A DNA stretch of 64,000 bases from JAYFQE01 sp034927345 (GTDB lineage: Bacteria; Bacillota; Clostridia; Saccharofermentanales; UBA5734), in NCBI GenBank assembly GCA_034927345.1, contig JAYFQE010000008.1:1-64000 (forward strand), in the 5' to 3' direction. The notes under the pieces are model-generated. The model was not told the origin of the DNA, ran no database searches, and saw nothing but the letters and a program-made list of their open reading frames with translations. How positions within the stretch are numbered: position 1 is the first letter of the stretch; every line of letters starts with the position of its first letter. This document shows, piece by piece, positions 51,889-61,132 of this stretch. A program made the translations under genes and the position numbers.

Positions 51889-52941
51889 ATGGATAAGACA
51901 AATAAGAAAAACGGTATTGGCTTCTTTCAGAAATATTTATCTGCTTGGGTGGCTTTATGCATGGTTATGGGTGTTTTGATCGGCAAATACTTGCCGCAAA
52001 TTCCCAAATTTCTTGATCAGTTCACTTATGCGAATGTATCCATACCTATTGCTATCTTAATTTGGATCATGATCTACCCCATGATGATGAAAGTCGACTT
52101 CCAAAGCTTGAAAAATGTTGGTAAGAATCCTAAAGGTTTGTATGTTACCTGGGTAACCAATTGGCTGATCAAACCGTTTACGATGTACGCCATTGCCGCA
52201 TTTTTCTTGTATATCGTGTTTGGCAGAATTATTTCGCCGGATTTGGCCAAACAGTATTTGGCCGGAGCAATTTTGCTTGGAGCGGCTCCTTGCACCGCGA
52301 TGGTTTTTGTATGGAGTACATTGACCAAAGGGAATCCTGCCTATACGATTGTTCAGGTTGCAACCAATGATCTGATCATCTTATTCGCTTTTGTGCCGAT
52401 TGTGAAATTCCTTATGGGTGTCAGTAATATTTTTGTTCCGTGGGATACACTGATTCTCTCGGTTGTCTTGTTTGTCGTTATACCTCTTTTAGCGGGTATT
52501 CTGACCAGGACGATCGTTATCAAAAGAAAAAGCATGGACTTCTTCGAAAAACGTTTTTTACCTAAATTCGACAACGCAACAGAATTTGGCCTGTTGCTGA
52601 CGCTGGTTTTGATTTTTGCTTCGCAGTCGGAAGTGCTCCGTAAAAATCCGCTGCATATCCTTTTGATTGCTATTCCTTTGACTATACAAACCTTTCTTAT
52701 TTTTTATATCGCGTATTTTGCGGCAAAAAAACTGAAATTGTCGCATGATATTGCGGCTCCGGCCGGTATGATCGGCGCTTCAAACTTCTTTGAACTCTCG
52801 GTTGCGGTTGCGATTGCCTTGTTTGGCACTACATCGCCGGCTGCTCTTGCGACGACCGTCGGGGTTTTGACGGAAGTGCCGGTCATGCTGATTCTGGTAA
52901 AAATCGCTAATAATACTAAAAAATGGTTTCCTGAGCAATGA
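51889..52941 (+). CDS. acr3: ACR3 family arsenite efflux transporter
   Basis: A 350-residue inner-membrane carrier with about ten helices that exports arsenite. The conserved Cys135 in GAAPCTAMVFVWS is the essential residue of ACR3 proteins; NDLIILFAFVPIV and NFFELSVAVAIALFG contain other conserved residues. The start follows GAGAGGAAAATC and lies 47 bases after arsR, so it is the second gene of the arsenic operon. No arsenate reductase (arsC) gene is adjacent. Confidence 0.95.
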   Translation: MDKTNKKNGIGFFQKYLSAWVALCMVMGVLIGKYLPQIPKFLDQFTYANVSIPIAILIWIMIYPMMMKVDFQSLKNVGKNPKGLYVTWVTNWLIKPFTMYAIAAFFLYIVFGRIISPDLAKQYLAGAILLGAAPCTAMVFVWSTLTKGNPAYTIVQVATNDLIILFAFVPIVKFLMGVSNIFVPWDTLILSVVLFVVIPLLAGILTRTIVIKRKSMDFFEKRFLPKFDNATEFGLLLTLVLIFASQSEVLRKNPLHILLIAIPLTIQTFLIFYIAYFAAKKLKLSHDIAAPAGMIGASNFFELSVAVAIALFGTTSPAALATTVGVLTEVPVMLILVKIANNTKKWFPEQ

Positions 52942-52995
52942 TCATTTATCCGGCGAAGAACAGATGTTTTTACAGCTGGAGGGCGAGACGGATTA

Positions 52996-53352
52996 ATGAA
53001 TGAACATGCAGAATATAGAGCTGCTTTTTCTCAAATTGACATCACGCCGGACTTTCCTGTCGAACTGATCGGGTGCAGCAGGCCGGACAGCCGGTCGCAA
53101 GGTGTTTTGCATCATCTGTATGCCCAGATCCTTTTACTGGAATCCAATAAAACGTATTCTTGCCTGATCGCTATTGACAGCCTCGGTTTAACGACAGCAC
53201 TGGCCGACCAATTGCGTTTAGCCGTCGCGGGGCAATTAAAGAACGATATTTCTCATGTGATGCTTCATTTTTCGCACACACATTCCGCTCCTGCGCCGTT
53301 ATCGCCGCTGAATGGCGAAAGGTATTTCCTTTTGATGCGCGAGAAGGTTTAG
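52996..53352 (+). pseudogene. Truncated neutral ceramidase-like N-terminal fragment
   Basis: The 118-residue frame matches the start of the neutral/alkaline ceramidase family: FSQIDITPDFPVELIGCSRPDSRSQG, then YSCLIAIDSLGLTTALADQLR and ISHVMLHFSHTHSAPAP. Full proteins are usually 400 residues or more and use a zinc-binding HTHSxP motif, so only the first metal-binding part remains. A stop (TAG at 53350-53352) follows LLMREKV and the rest is absent. A ribosome-binding site (GGAGGGCGAG) is still present. Confidence 0.7.
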
Positions 53353-53433
53353 TATGACAGAAATGTATAAACTTTACCAACCGAATCTGAGAATCCGGTA
53401 CTTAATAGATGAAACAACATGTTGTGAAGATCA

Positions 53434-55068
53434 ATGAACGAGGTAAAGCCATTGAATGCGTTGGAAACAATCAAGCAATTTGAAGAGGAGTATCTTGCAA
53501 AAATTCTCGGATTTTGCTACCAAAAAGTAAATACCCGTGAAGAAGCGGAAGATTTGTCTTCGGAGATAGCAATCGAGGTTTTAAAAACGATATATTCAGG
53601 AAAGAAAATTGAAAATCTCAATGCGTTTGTTTGGAGTGTATCTAACCATACTTTTTTCAAATGGCTTCGCTCCAAAACACACGGAACAACCGCATATCTC
53701 GATGAACTATTCATGTCTCCTGTTAACATTGAAGATGAATGTATTTATCGTGAACAGGAAAATATCCTTCACCGTGAAATAGCATTGCTTTCTGAAAACT
53801 ATCGAAAAGCAACGGTGTTGTATTATTTTGAGGATAAAAGTTGCGGTGAGATTGCGGGTATTCTCGGGAAAAGTGTAGGAACAGTCAAATGGTGGCTTCA
53901 CGACGCAAGAAAATCTATTAAGGGAGGATTTGATACCATGCGTGAATACGGAGAAAAAAGCTATAATCCCGGTACTTTGTTTATGTCATGTCAGGGAAAT
54001 CCAGGCGCGGATAATGAGCCAATGAGCTGTGCCAGAAGAAAACTTCCTCAGAATATTCTTCTGGCGGCATACAAAGAACCTCTTACTATAGAGCAGCTTT
54101 GTATGGAACTTGGAACACCGGCTGCATACATTGAAGATGAGGTAAAAGGCCTTGTTGACAATCAATTGATGAAGGAAATCTCATCCGGAAAATATCAGAC
54201 GGATTTTATTATCCTCCCCGGTCAGAATTCAGAAATGGCACATAAATTATACAATGCCTGTTTCCCTGGATATTACATTGTGTTAATCAATTATTTGGAG
54301 AATAATAAGGATCTTCTTTTCAGCGATCAATTCAATACGGCGAAATTTTCATGGGATAGACTGTTATGGGTTTATATCCATATTATTACTGATATTGCCT
54401 TGTCAAAATTCAAGCATGAGGTATGCAAAACCGTGGTATGGGGGGATATTCCAAACCGCCCGAATGGCGGCAAATGGATTGCGCTGGGATATAATAACGG
54501 GCGTTTTTTCGATCAGAATCTGCATCAATCTCAATGGAAAGAGTATATTCCGTTTGATGGTCCGGTACACAAAATAAAAAATGAGTTTGCACAAGGATAT
54601 TTTCATTATTGGAGCGGACTTGACAGTAATGTATTTTTTGAGATTCCTGATGGCATATTTGCATTGTGCCGTGAGGTTGTAAAAAACAATATAACAGTTA
54701 AAAATTTTTCTGATAAACAGAAATACTTATTTAGCATAGCGATCCAAAAGAAGTTGTTTATAAAAGACGGTGATGCATTCAAACAAAATTATTACTTTAT
54801 AGAACGAAACGACCGAGAGAAACTGGAAGAGCTTGCATATGAGCTGTATCCGCAAGTTAAGGAGTATTTTAATCAGGCATATCAGCTTGTGCTTAACGAA
54901 TATGAAGCAACCGTACCCAAATACCTTCGTTGGCAGATGGGCAATTTCTTAACAAATTACCTTAACAACTTTATTACCTGTTCATTATATGAAGGAGTAA
55001 AAAACGGAATTCTTTCACCTCAGGACGATTACAACAAAGACTGGTTAAGCTTGTTTGCATCTGAATAA
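53434..55068 (+). CDS. ECF-like sigma factor with a 370-residue C-terminal extension
   Basis: A 544-residue protein. Residues about 15-75 are sigma region 2 (FEEEYLAKILGFCYQKVNTREEAEDLSSEI, then NLNAFVWSVSNHTFFKWLRSK), which melts the -10 element. Residues about 115-160 are region 4 (LLSENYRKATVLYYFEDKSCGEIAGILGKSVGTVKWWLHDARK). The remaining 370 residues have a winged-helix-like stretch near 205-245 (LAAYKEPLTIEQLCMELGTPAAYIEDEVKGLV) and then an unassigned domain with many aromatic residues. No anti-sigma gene lies next to it, so the C-terminal part may be the built-in sensor. An intrinsic terminator follows. Confidence 0.85.
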   Translation: MNEVKPLNALETIKQFEEEYLAKILGFCYQKVNTREEAEDLSSEIAIEVLKTIYSGKKIENLNAFVWSVSNHTFFKWLRSKTHGTTAYLDELFMSPVNIEDECIYREQENILHREIALLSENYRKATVLYYFEDKSCGEIAGILGKSVGTVKWWLHDARKSIKGGFDTMREYGEKSYNPGTLFMSCQGNPGADNEPMSCARRKLPQNILLAAYKEPLTIEQLCMELGTPAAYIEDEVKGLVDNQLMKEISSGKYQTDFIILPGQNSEMAHKLYNACFPGYYIVLINYLENNKDLLFSDQFNTAKFSWDRLLWVYIHIITDIALSKFKHEVCKTVVWGDIPNRPNGGKWIALGYNNGRFFDQNLHQSQWKEYIPFDGPVHKIKNEFAQGYFHYWSGLDSNVFFEIPDGIFALCREVVKNNITVKNFSDKQKYLFSIAIQKKLFIKDGDAFKQNYYFIERNDREKLEELAYELYPQVKEYFNQAYQLVLNEYEATVPKYLRWQMGNFLTNYLNNFITCSLYEGVKNGILSPQDDYNKDWLSLFASE

Positions 55069-55078
55069 TAAGTATGCT

Positions 55079-55108
55079 GCCCGGACTGGTTAGCCAGTCC
55101 GGGCTTTT
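55079..55108 (+). terminator. Intrinsic terminator after the sigma factor gene
   Basis: GCCCGGACTGG (55079-55089) and CCAGTCCGGGC (55094-55104) are exact complements around a TTAG loop, followed by TTTTAT. It is the most convincing terminator in the window. Confidence 0.9.
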
Positions 55109-55240
55109 ATATTATCCGTCAGTTCTCTTATCGATAATCCTCGTTTCGAATGGTATGATTAACGCTATATGATATGCTTCAAATAAAGATTGAAGCAATC
55201 GAAAGATCGATTTTCAGCTTGACGGAGGATAATCATTGTT

Positions 55241-56395
55241 ATGATTTATAAAAAATTCCACAATTTGGACCTCTCCTATCTTGGCATGGGCAATATGCGT
55301 CTGCCGACGCTTGGCGAACAGGGACCTATCGACGAGGTCAAGGCGCGGGAGATCATCGAATATGCCTACAAAAACGGCGTCAATTATTTCGATACGGCTT
55401 ACCGCTATCACAATGGCGAATCAGAGAAATTTGTCGGCAGGATTCTGAAGCAATATCCGCGCGAAACCTGGTATCTGGCTTCGAAAATGCCCGGCCATAT
55501 GATGAAGTACGCTCATGGAAAGCTTGAATTTACAGGTTATCTGACCGGTCATGCCCCGGCGTCGCCGGCCGACATTTTTGAGGAGCAGCTGGAGAAGTGC
55601 GGCGTGGATTATTTTGATTTCTATCTGCTGCACAACCTTTGTGAGACCTCATATGATTTTTATACCGATGAGGATCTCGGCATTGTCGCTTATCTTCTGA
55701 AACAGAAGGAAGCAGGACGTATCCGGCATCTGGGATTATCAGCTCATGGCAGAGCCGAGACCATCGACCGGTTCTTGAACTGGAAGAATTGTTTTGAATT
55801 TGTACAGATACAATTGAATTACATGGACTGGACTCTACAGGATGCGAAGCGTAAATATGAAGTGATAACAAAACACGGGCTGCCGGTCGTTGTTATGGAA
55901 CCTGTCCGGGGAGGGAGGTTGGCTTCTCTTAATCCTGAAGCCAACGCCCTGTTAAAAAACGCCCGCCCGGATGATTCCATTGCTTCCTGGGCTTTCCGCT
56001 TCCTGCAATCTTTGCCGGGCGTCATGGTGGTTCTCAGCGGTATGACAACCCTGGAGCAGATCCGGGAAAATATAGAGCTTTTCTCAAAACCTGATCCGGT
56101 AAGCAGCTCGGATATCAACTTGCTCCAAAAAGCTTTGTCGACCCTGATCAATCAGGTGCCATGCACCGCATGCCGCTACTGCTGCGATGCTTGTCCGCAG
56201 CAATTGGATATTCCCAAGTTGATTTCGCTTTTTAATGAATCCGGTTTTGAGCCGGCGAGCGTTGGACTATCCCTGAACGCTATGAAAGAAACCGAGCTTC
56301 CTTCCGCCTGCCTTTCATGCGGCGCCTGCAAGGAGCTCTGCCCGCAAAATATAGATATACCGGCAATCATGAAGAGCTTTGCCGGGCAGCTGTAA
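55241..56395 (+). CDS. Aldo/keto reductase with C-terminal double 4Fe-4S domain
   Basis: A 384-residue oxidoreductase. The AKR tetrad is recognisable: Asp51 (FDTAYRY), Tyr56, Lys82 (LASKMPG) and His131 (YLLHNLCE). Residues from about 305 contain two Cys-rich ferredoxin motifs (CTACRYCCDACP and CLSCGACKELCP), each followed by the xxIDI/LDI pattern of bacterial 4Fe-4S clusters. This AKR-ferredoxin fusion is common in Clostridia and may link NAD(P)H to electron carriers. The start follows GGAGGATAATCATTGTT. It converges on the NRPS-like operon. Confidence 0.92.
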   Translation: MIYKKFHNLDLSYLGMGNMRLPTLGEQGPIDEVKAREIIEYAYKNGVNYFDTAYRYHNGESEKFVGRILKQYPRETWYLASKMPGHMMKYAHGKLEFTGYLTGHAPASPADIFEEQLEKCGVDYFDFYLLHNLCETSYDFYTDEDLGIVAYLLKQKEAGRIRHLGLSAHGRAETIDRFLNWKNCFEFVQIQLNYMDWTLQDAKRKYEVITKHGLPVVVMEPVRGGRLASLNPEANALLKNARPDDSIASWAFRFLQSLPGVMVVLSGMTTLEQIRENIELFSKPDPVSSSDINLLQKALSTLINQVPCTACRYCCDACPQQLDIPKLISLFNESGFEPASVGLSLNAMKETELPSACLSCGACKELCPQNIDIPAIMKSFAGQL

Positions 56396-56420
56396 AACGC
56401 CCGGCAAAGTGCAAGGTTTG

Positions 56421-56666
56421 TTAATTTTTCCCGGTTTTATCGCTGATCGCATCAACAATGCTGCGAATGCATTTAAAATCGTTGGTTTTCATGTCCTTGA
56501 GGTTGATTTTCACCGAGATGAGTTCTTCAATCCGAGCGATCAGGGTGACGAAGCTTAGCGAATCAACCAAGCCTGATTCCCATAAAAGGAGGTCGAGGTG
56601 CTTATCCATTTCCTCTAACCCCAACACTTCCTGCATAGCTTGCAGGGTTGCTCCCATAACGGTCAT
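56421..56666 (-). CDS. Acyl/peptidyl carrier protein
   Basis: An 81-residue carrier. The phosphopantetheine-attachment motif is GLVDSLSF, with Ser36. The four-helix bundle pattern is present (LQAMQEVLGL, LSFVTLIARIEELISVKI, NDFKCIRSIVDAISDK). A free-standing carrier following a free-standing condensation enzyme suggests it carries the activated or condensed intermediate. The start has AGGAGGTTAAACCT upstream, and it is the last gene of the minus-strand operon. Confidence 0.9.
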   Translation of the reverse strand: MTVMGATLQAMQEVLGLEEMDKHLDLLLWESGLVDSLSFVTLIARIEELISVKINLKDMKTNDFKCIRSIVDAISDKTGKN

Positions 56667-56678
56667 AGGTTTAACCTC

Positions 56679-58025
56679 CTATCCTTGAACGGTGGGATAT
56701 GGTTGTTGCTGCCGGCCAGGCGCGACCCTTTCTGCAAGCCGGACCAGAGGCGCTTCCGGCGTTAAAATCATACCATGAATCACCTCGAGGAAGAGCTGCA
56801 GAACTTGGTCGACTTGTCGGGCAGTGTATTTTCTTGTCTGATATCCCAAACCGATCTCGATTTTTTCACCGGGGATTTCCAACAGCGAACAATAGAATTG
56901 ATGCGGTTGATTGCGGGAAAGAATATAATTGCCTTCATAGACCGATTGTGAGAATGCTGCGCCATATTCCATGGAACTGATAATCAGCCAGGCGTGATTG
57001 AAATTGAAACCATGCAAAAGAGCTTCTTTATAAGACAACAGGGTTTGCTCGCTCATAGATAAGCGGCCATGTTTAAGCGCATCGAGAAAATTCAGATAAT
57101 CATCCTTCAGGGTATCGCTGATGCTTCGCCGGGGATCCAGATTATAGAAAACAGGTATGGTGTTGACCAGACATCCTACGGTTTGCTTCGCTGCCCGGTC
57201 ATAACGGCCATGGGTCAGTGAATAGATGCAGAAATTGGTCTTGCGGGTAATCAGGTAAGTTGTATAGGCTGCGGCCGACATGATGATGGACTGGATCGAA
57301 CAGCCTGATTTCATGGCCAGCGCCATCGCTTCGTGATACAAACAACCGCTGATTTCGATATTCTGACGGGCGCAGGCGCCAAATTCCGATCGATGACCGG
57401 CCGGGAAGCTATAATGCGGCTGCAGGTTGAAGTTTCGTAACCAGTAACGCCAGTCTTCCGCATGCCGGGACGATTTTTTATATTGCCGCTCCTGTTCGAA
57501 GACCCGCAGGACCGAATACTGTGCCGGTTCCGGTTCTTTGCCGTTCTTATACTGTTCATATGCTTCGGCGATTCGGCGGAAAATCAAAGCGATGCTGTAA
57601 CCGTCGATGATCAGATGATGAAAACGCATGACCAGGATGGCGTTTTCGCCGGGAATCATGACTATTTCTGCCCAGGTGAGGCGCGGTCCGTACATCGGCA
57701 GACTGTAGCGGTGTATTTGATCCAGATAAGTTTGGAACGCTTGATCTGAATCCAACCGGCGGACCGGCAGCGGGATATAGTGAAAGGCTTCAATGTATTG
57801 ACGGATCCCCAGCAATCCGCTGTGACGAAAACGCAGCCGCAGTGAATCATTGGTTTGTATGACCTTGTTATAGGCTTGCTCCAGGGTCTTCGGATCGCCG
57901 TCCTTGATGCGGATATAGAAGCCGATAATGTTGTTTTCCTTGACTTTCATGGGTTCCAGGGAAAAGAATTGCGACCACAACAGCAATTTCTGCGAATCTG
58001 CCATTTTAATCATTTTCCTGTCCAT
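56679..58025 (-). CDS. Free-standing NRPS condensation-domain enzyme
   Basis: A 448-residue protein that consists of one condensation domain. The catalytic HHxxxDG motif is intact: H136-H137-L-I-I-D141-G142 (HHLIIDGYS). Other conserved pieces are SLRLRFRHSG, IIMSAAAYTTYLITR and VGCLVNTIPVFYNL. It would join an acyl or aminoacyl group on a carrier to an amine or alcohol. No adenylation or carrier domain is fused to it; separate genes supply these. It lies 12 bases before the carrier gene and 4 bases after the symporter. Confidence 0.9.
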   Translation of the reverse strand: MDRKMIKMADSQKLLLWSQFFSLEPMKVKENNIIGFYIRIKDGDPKTLEQAYNKVIQTNDSLRLRFRHSGLLGIRQYIEAFHYIPLPVRRLDSDQAFQTYLDQIHRYSLPMYGPRLTWAEIVMIPGENAILVMRFHHLIIDGYSIALIFRRIAEAYEQYKNGKEPEPAQYSVLRVFEQERQYKKSSRHAEDWRYWLRNFNLQPHYSFPAGHRSEFGACARQNIEISGCLYHEAMALAMKSGCSIQSIIMSAAAYTTYLITRKTNFCIYSLTHGRYDRAAKQTVGCLVNTIPVFYNLDPRRSISDTLKDDYLNFLDALKHGRLSMSEQTLLSYKEALLHGFNFNHAWLIISSMEYGAAFSQSVYEGNYILSRNQPHQFYCSLLEIPGEKIEIGLGYQTRKYTARQVDQVLQLFLEVIHGMILTPEAPLVRLAERVAPGRQQQPYPTVQG

Positions 58026-58029
58026 GGCC

Positions 58030-59508
58030 TTACCTCTCGTATGCGGTGGCTTCCGGCTCGCTTTCCGCGGCTTTCGGCGTTTTAGCGGCCTCTCGCGTTT
58101 CTTTGGTTGCGGTTATCGCTTCCCGCATCAGGAGATAACCGTCGGCAATCTTTTTCTTGCTGGTCAAAGTCAGAAAACACAGTATCGACAAACCGGGTAT
58201 AAGCGACAACCAGGCCGGCAGAATGCCAAATGGCGATCCCAGAAAGTACCAGATGGCCGACAGAGTTCCGCCTGCCGTCATGGACCAGAATGCCGCCCGG
58301 CCGTCAACCCGTTTCCAGAAAATACTGATCAAAAGGACCACGCCGCATATGGATTGGATCTGACTGAAGCCAAATATGACATTGAGAACGGAAGAAGCCC
58401 GTTGAGCCAGCAGATTGCACAGCAAGGCAAGAACGATGATAACCAGACGGGAGATATTGATCTGCTGCTTCTGGGTAGCGTCGGGTTTGGCCCGCAGATA
58501 GATGTCCCGGGTTATGCCGGTTGCGCAGAACAGGAGGTAAGCCGGCGCGCTGGACAAAATCGCCGCCAGAATGGCTGTACTGGCGGCAATGCTGAAAAGA
58601 GGGCCAAATCTGCTGGCCATGATATACAAGGCCATGGATTTTACTTGCAGATCCGGCAAAGCTACCTGTGCGGCAATGCCGATCAAACTGACCATAAACG
58701 TGAAGGGAATGATTAATAATCCGACAATGATGCAGGTCCGACGCGCGACTGCCGCCGTCTTGGATCCGGTCACCGCCGTGGGAACCGAGGAACTGGCAAA
58801 CATGGCGATGCCGATGCTGATCACGTACCCGACCATCGTATGCCAGTTCAACCCCGACAGATTAAAATACGAAGCCGGAACCGCTGCTTGCAGCGCCTGC
58901 AGTCCGCCGACTGAACCGACCGCGGCTGCCGCCACCATAAACAAGCCGGTCAACATAAACAAGGCATGAAAGAGATTCATCCAGGCTAAGCCGGTCAGCC
59001 CGGATAAGGTCATGATGATGAAGAGAAACGTACAAATCCAGGAGGCCATCAACGGATCGATATGAAAAATCGGCGCGACAATACCCGCCATGACGGTAGG
59101 CTGCACGGCAAAAAACGCCGCGTAGAGCATGGTATTGAGGATCAGCAGAACATTTCGCGACTGGTTGTCAAATCGCGCCCGGAATACTTCCGGTACGGAA
59201 AGATAGCCTTTGGCGGCAAATCCGCGGTAAACCGGAATGAGGGGCAAGAAAAACAAAACTCCCAAACCCATGCAAGCGATCGGGAACGCCGCTGAAAATC
59301 CCGAGGAATAGGAGCCGGCGACATTGCCGGCCGTGTAGGAACCGGCGAAGCAGCAGGAAAATAAATAGGGAACGGTAATCCATAGGGGCAGTTGTTCTTT
59401 GGATATAAAATAGGATTGGACGGTTTTATTACCTCTGCTGAGAAATAGTCCGATGACCGTACTGCCGATGATGTATACCAGAATAATCGTAATAACTGGA
59501 TACTGCAT
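58030..59508 (-). CDS. Sodium:solute symporter family transporter
   Basis: A 492-residue inner-membrane protein with about 13 hydrophobic helices and a polar C-terminal tail (TKETREAAKTPKAAESEPEA). Family signatures include YFISKEQLPLW, FSCCFAGSYTAGNVAGSYSSGFSAAFP and the helix 8-like ASRFGPLFSIAASTAILAAILSSAPAYLL. SSS proteins import amino acids, sugars, vitamins or carboxylates with sodium. Its place between adenylation and condensation genes of the same operon suggests it imports the building block, or, less usually, moves the product. Confidence 0.9.
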   Translation of the reverse strand: MQYPVITIILVYIIGSTVIGLFLSRGNKTVQSYFISKEQLPLWITVPYLFSCCFAGSYTAGNVAGSYSSGFSAAFPIACMGLGVLFFLPLIPVYRGFAAKGYLSVPEVFRARFDNQSRNVLLILNTMLYAAFFAVQPTVMAGIVAPIFHIDPLMASWICTFLFIIMTLSGLTGLAWMNLFHALFMLTGLFMVAAAAVGSVGGLQALQAAVPASYFNLSGLNWHTMVGYVISIGIAMFASSSVPTAVTGSKTAAVARRTCIIVGLLIIPFTFMVSLIGIAAQVALPDLQVKSMALYIMASRFGPLFSIAASTAILAAILSSAPAYLLFCATGITRDIYLRAKPDATQKQQINISRLVIIVLALLCNLLAQRASSVLNVIFGFSQIQSICGVVLLISIFWKRVDGRAAFWSMTAGGTLSAIWYFLGSPFGILPAWLSLIPGLSILCFLTLTSKKKIADGYLLMREAITATKETREAAKTPKAAESEPEATAYER

Positions 59509-59566
59509 AATCCCGCACCTCTTGGTTTTGCACTAGGCGATAGAGCTCCTTTGCAACGTGCCGCCA

Positions 59567-61102
59567 TTACGGCGACAGCCAATTTAGTCTGGACCGGTCC
59601 TTAAGGCTGGCCCGATCTATTTTGCCGCTGTTGTTTTTAGGCAGTTCGTTCAGAATAACGATTTTCTGTGGAATCATATAGGCCGGCATGATTTCGGCCA
59701 TGTTTTTCTTTAAAGCGATGATGCTCTCCAGTTTGTCGGCGACCGGTTCCTGGAAAGCGACATAGGCGGCCAGCATGATAACCTGGTTTTCACGGGTGAC
59801 GGGGACGACAGCGCATTCGTGGATCATCGGAATACGGCGGATATTCTTCTCGATGTCTTCAAGTTCGACCCGATAACCGCCGACTTTGACCAGATTGTCT
59901 TTGCGGCCCATATAATAAAAGAGACTTTGCCGGCGATAAACCAGGTCGCCGGTACAAAAACCGCGACGCCCGTCGGTTGTTGTGAAAAATACCTGCTTTG
60001 TCCGTTCAGGATTATTCAGATAGCCCTGGCTGATCATGCCGCTGACGATAACCAATTCACCGGTCTGGCCGTCAGGCAGCTCGTCGCCTTGTTCATTGAC
60101 AACCCAGGCATGCGATTCTTGTGAGGTCCTGCCGATCGGAATCGGACGGGCTGTATCGGCCAGCATATCGTCGGTTACCCGGCAGGCAATCGTTCCGATA
60201 GTCGTTTCGGTCGCGCCATAACCGTTGCACAGAAAAACATCGGGAAACCGCTGTAAAATCTGCCGGCCAACCGTATGGGGCAATACTTCTCCCCCTAAGA
60301 CCAGAAATCGCAGACTGGGCAGATAGTCGCGGCAAAATCGGGTGTCCTGGAGGCAAACGGACGCAAAACTCGGCGTACCGGTTTGAAAGTGGGGATCGAC
60401 CTGAACGATATAATCGAACAGCTTCTGATAATCCATAGCCAGACTGCGGCTGACCGCGTATAGGGTAAGGCCGCGGTCGGCCAGAATATAGAAGAGATTG
60501 TCCATTGATGTACTGAAGGCATAAGACGAAAAATTGAGCGCCCGGCCTCCATTTTCCGGCAGCCAGGGCGTTACGATGGAACCCCACCAATCGAGCATGG
60601 TCTCGATATTGGACCGGCTGATCTGCACGCCTTTGGGTTTTCCGGTGCTGCCTGACGTATAGAAGATACAGCAGATGTCCTCAGGCTTTGCCGATAATTC
60701 ATCCGGCGCCCGGCAACCCTGATATAAGGCGACCCATTTGTCAATGTCGCCGGAGTAATATTTGGGGGGATGGCTGCCGGGAATGTCTGTCTGGCTGATA
60801 TTGAATATAAGCGGCGCCTTGCAGTCATCAAGGATCACATCGATACGGGTGGCCGGATAATGGCTGGGAATGACCACATATGGATGGCTGGATTTCAGCG
60901 CTCCGAATATGCAGCATGTCATGTCATGCTCTTTGTCGCCCCAAAGGACAATCGGCTTATGCGCCGGTATATTTTCAGACAGCCATAGCGCGATGGCATC
61001 GGAACGGATATTCAAATGTGAAAACGAAAGGGTATGGCTGCCGTCAACCAGCGCGATACGACCTTCATCAGCAAAACGGCGAAGATTCTCCAGGATACGC
61101 AT
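59567..61102 (-). CDS. Free-standing adenylation enzyme (DltA/NRPS A-domain type)
   Basis: A 511-residue AMP-forming ligase. The core motifs are intact: YTSGSTGKPKG (148-158) binds ATP phosphates, GYGATETTIG, TGDLVYR, GRKDNLVKVGGYRVELEDIE, and the C-terminal catalytic Lys494 in NNSGKIDR. At the A4 motif, where Asp binds the substrate's alpha-amine in amino-acid-activating enzymes, this protein reads FSSYAFSTSM with Ser197. So it may activate a carboxylic acid without an alpha-amino group. The start has AAGGAGTGGCAGGCTT upstream. It would load the carrier protein in the same operon. Confidence 0.9.
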   Translation of the reverse strand: MRILENLRRFADEGRIALVDGSHTLSFSHLNIRSDAIALWLSENIPAHKPIVLWGDKEHDMTCCIFGALKSSHPYVVIPSHYPATRIDVILDDCKAPLIFNISQTDIPGSHPPKYYSGDIDKWVALYQGCRAPDELSAKPEDICCIFYTSGSTGKPKGVQISRSNIETMLDWWGSIVTPWLPENGGRALNFSSYAFSTSMDNLFYILADRGLTLYAVSRSLAMDYQKLFDYIVQVDPHFQTGTPSFASVCLQDTRFCRDYLPSLRFLVLGGEVLPHTVGRQILQRFPDVFLCNGYGATETTIGTIACRVTDDMLADTARPIPIGRTSQESHAWVVNEQGDELPDGQTGELVIVSGMISQGYLNNPERTKQVFFTTTDGRRGFCTGDLVYRRQSLFYYMGRKDNLVKVGGYRVELEDIEKNIRRIPMIHECAVVPVTRENQVIMLAAYVAFQEPVADKLESIIALKKNMAEIMPAYMIPQKIVILNELPKNNSGKIDRASLKDRSRLNWLSP

Positions 61103-61132
61103 AAGCCTGCCACTCCTTATTTTAATGACGTA

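Noticed and set aside
57928..58716. 262-codon plus-strand open frame opposite the symporter gene
   Set aside because: Composition is Arg/Gln/Gly-rich with no domain; it is a shadow of the membrane protein frame.
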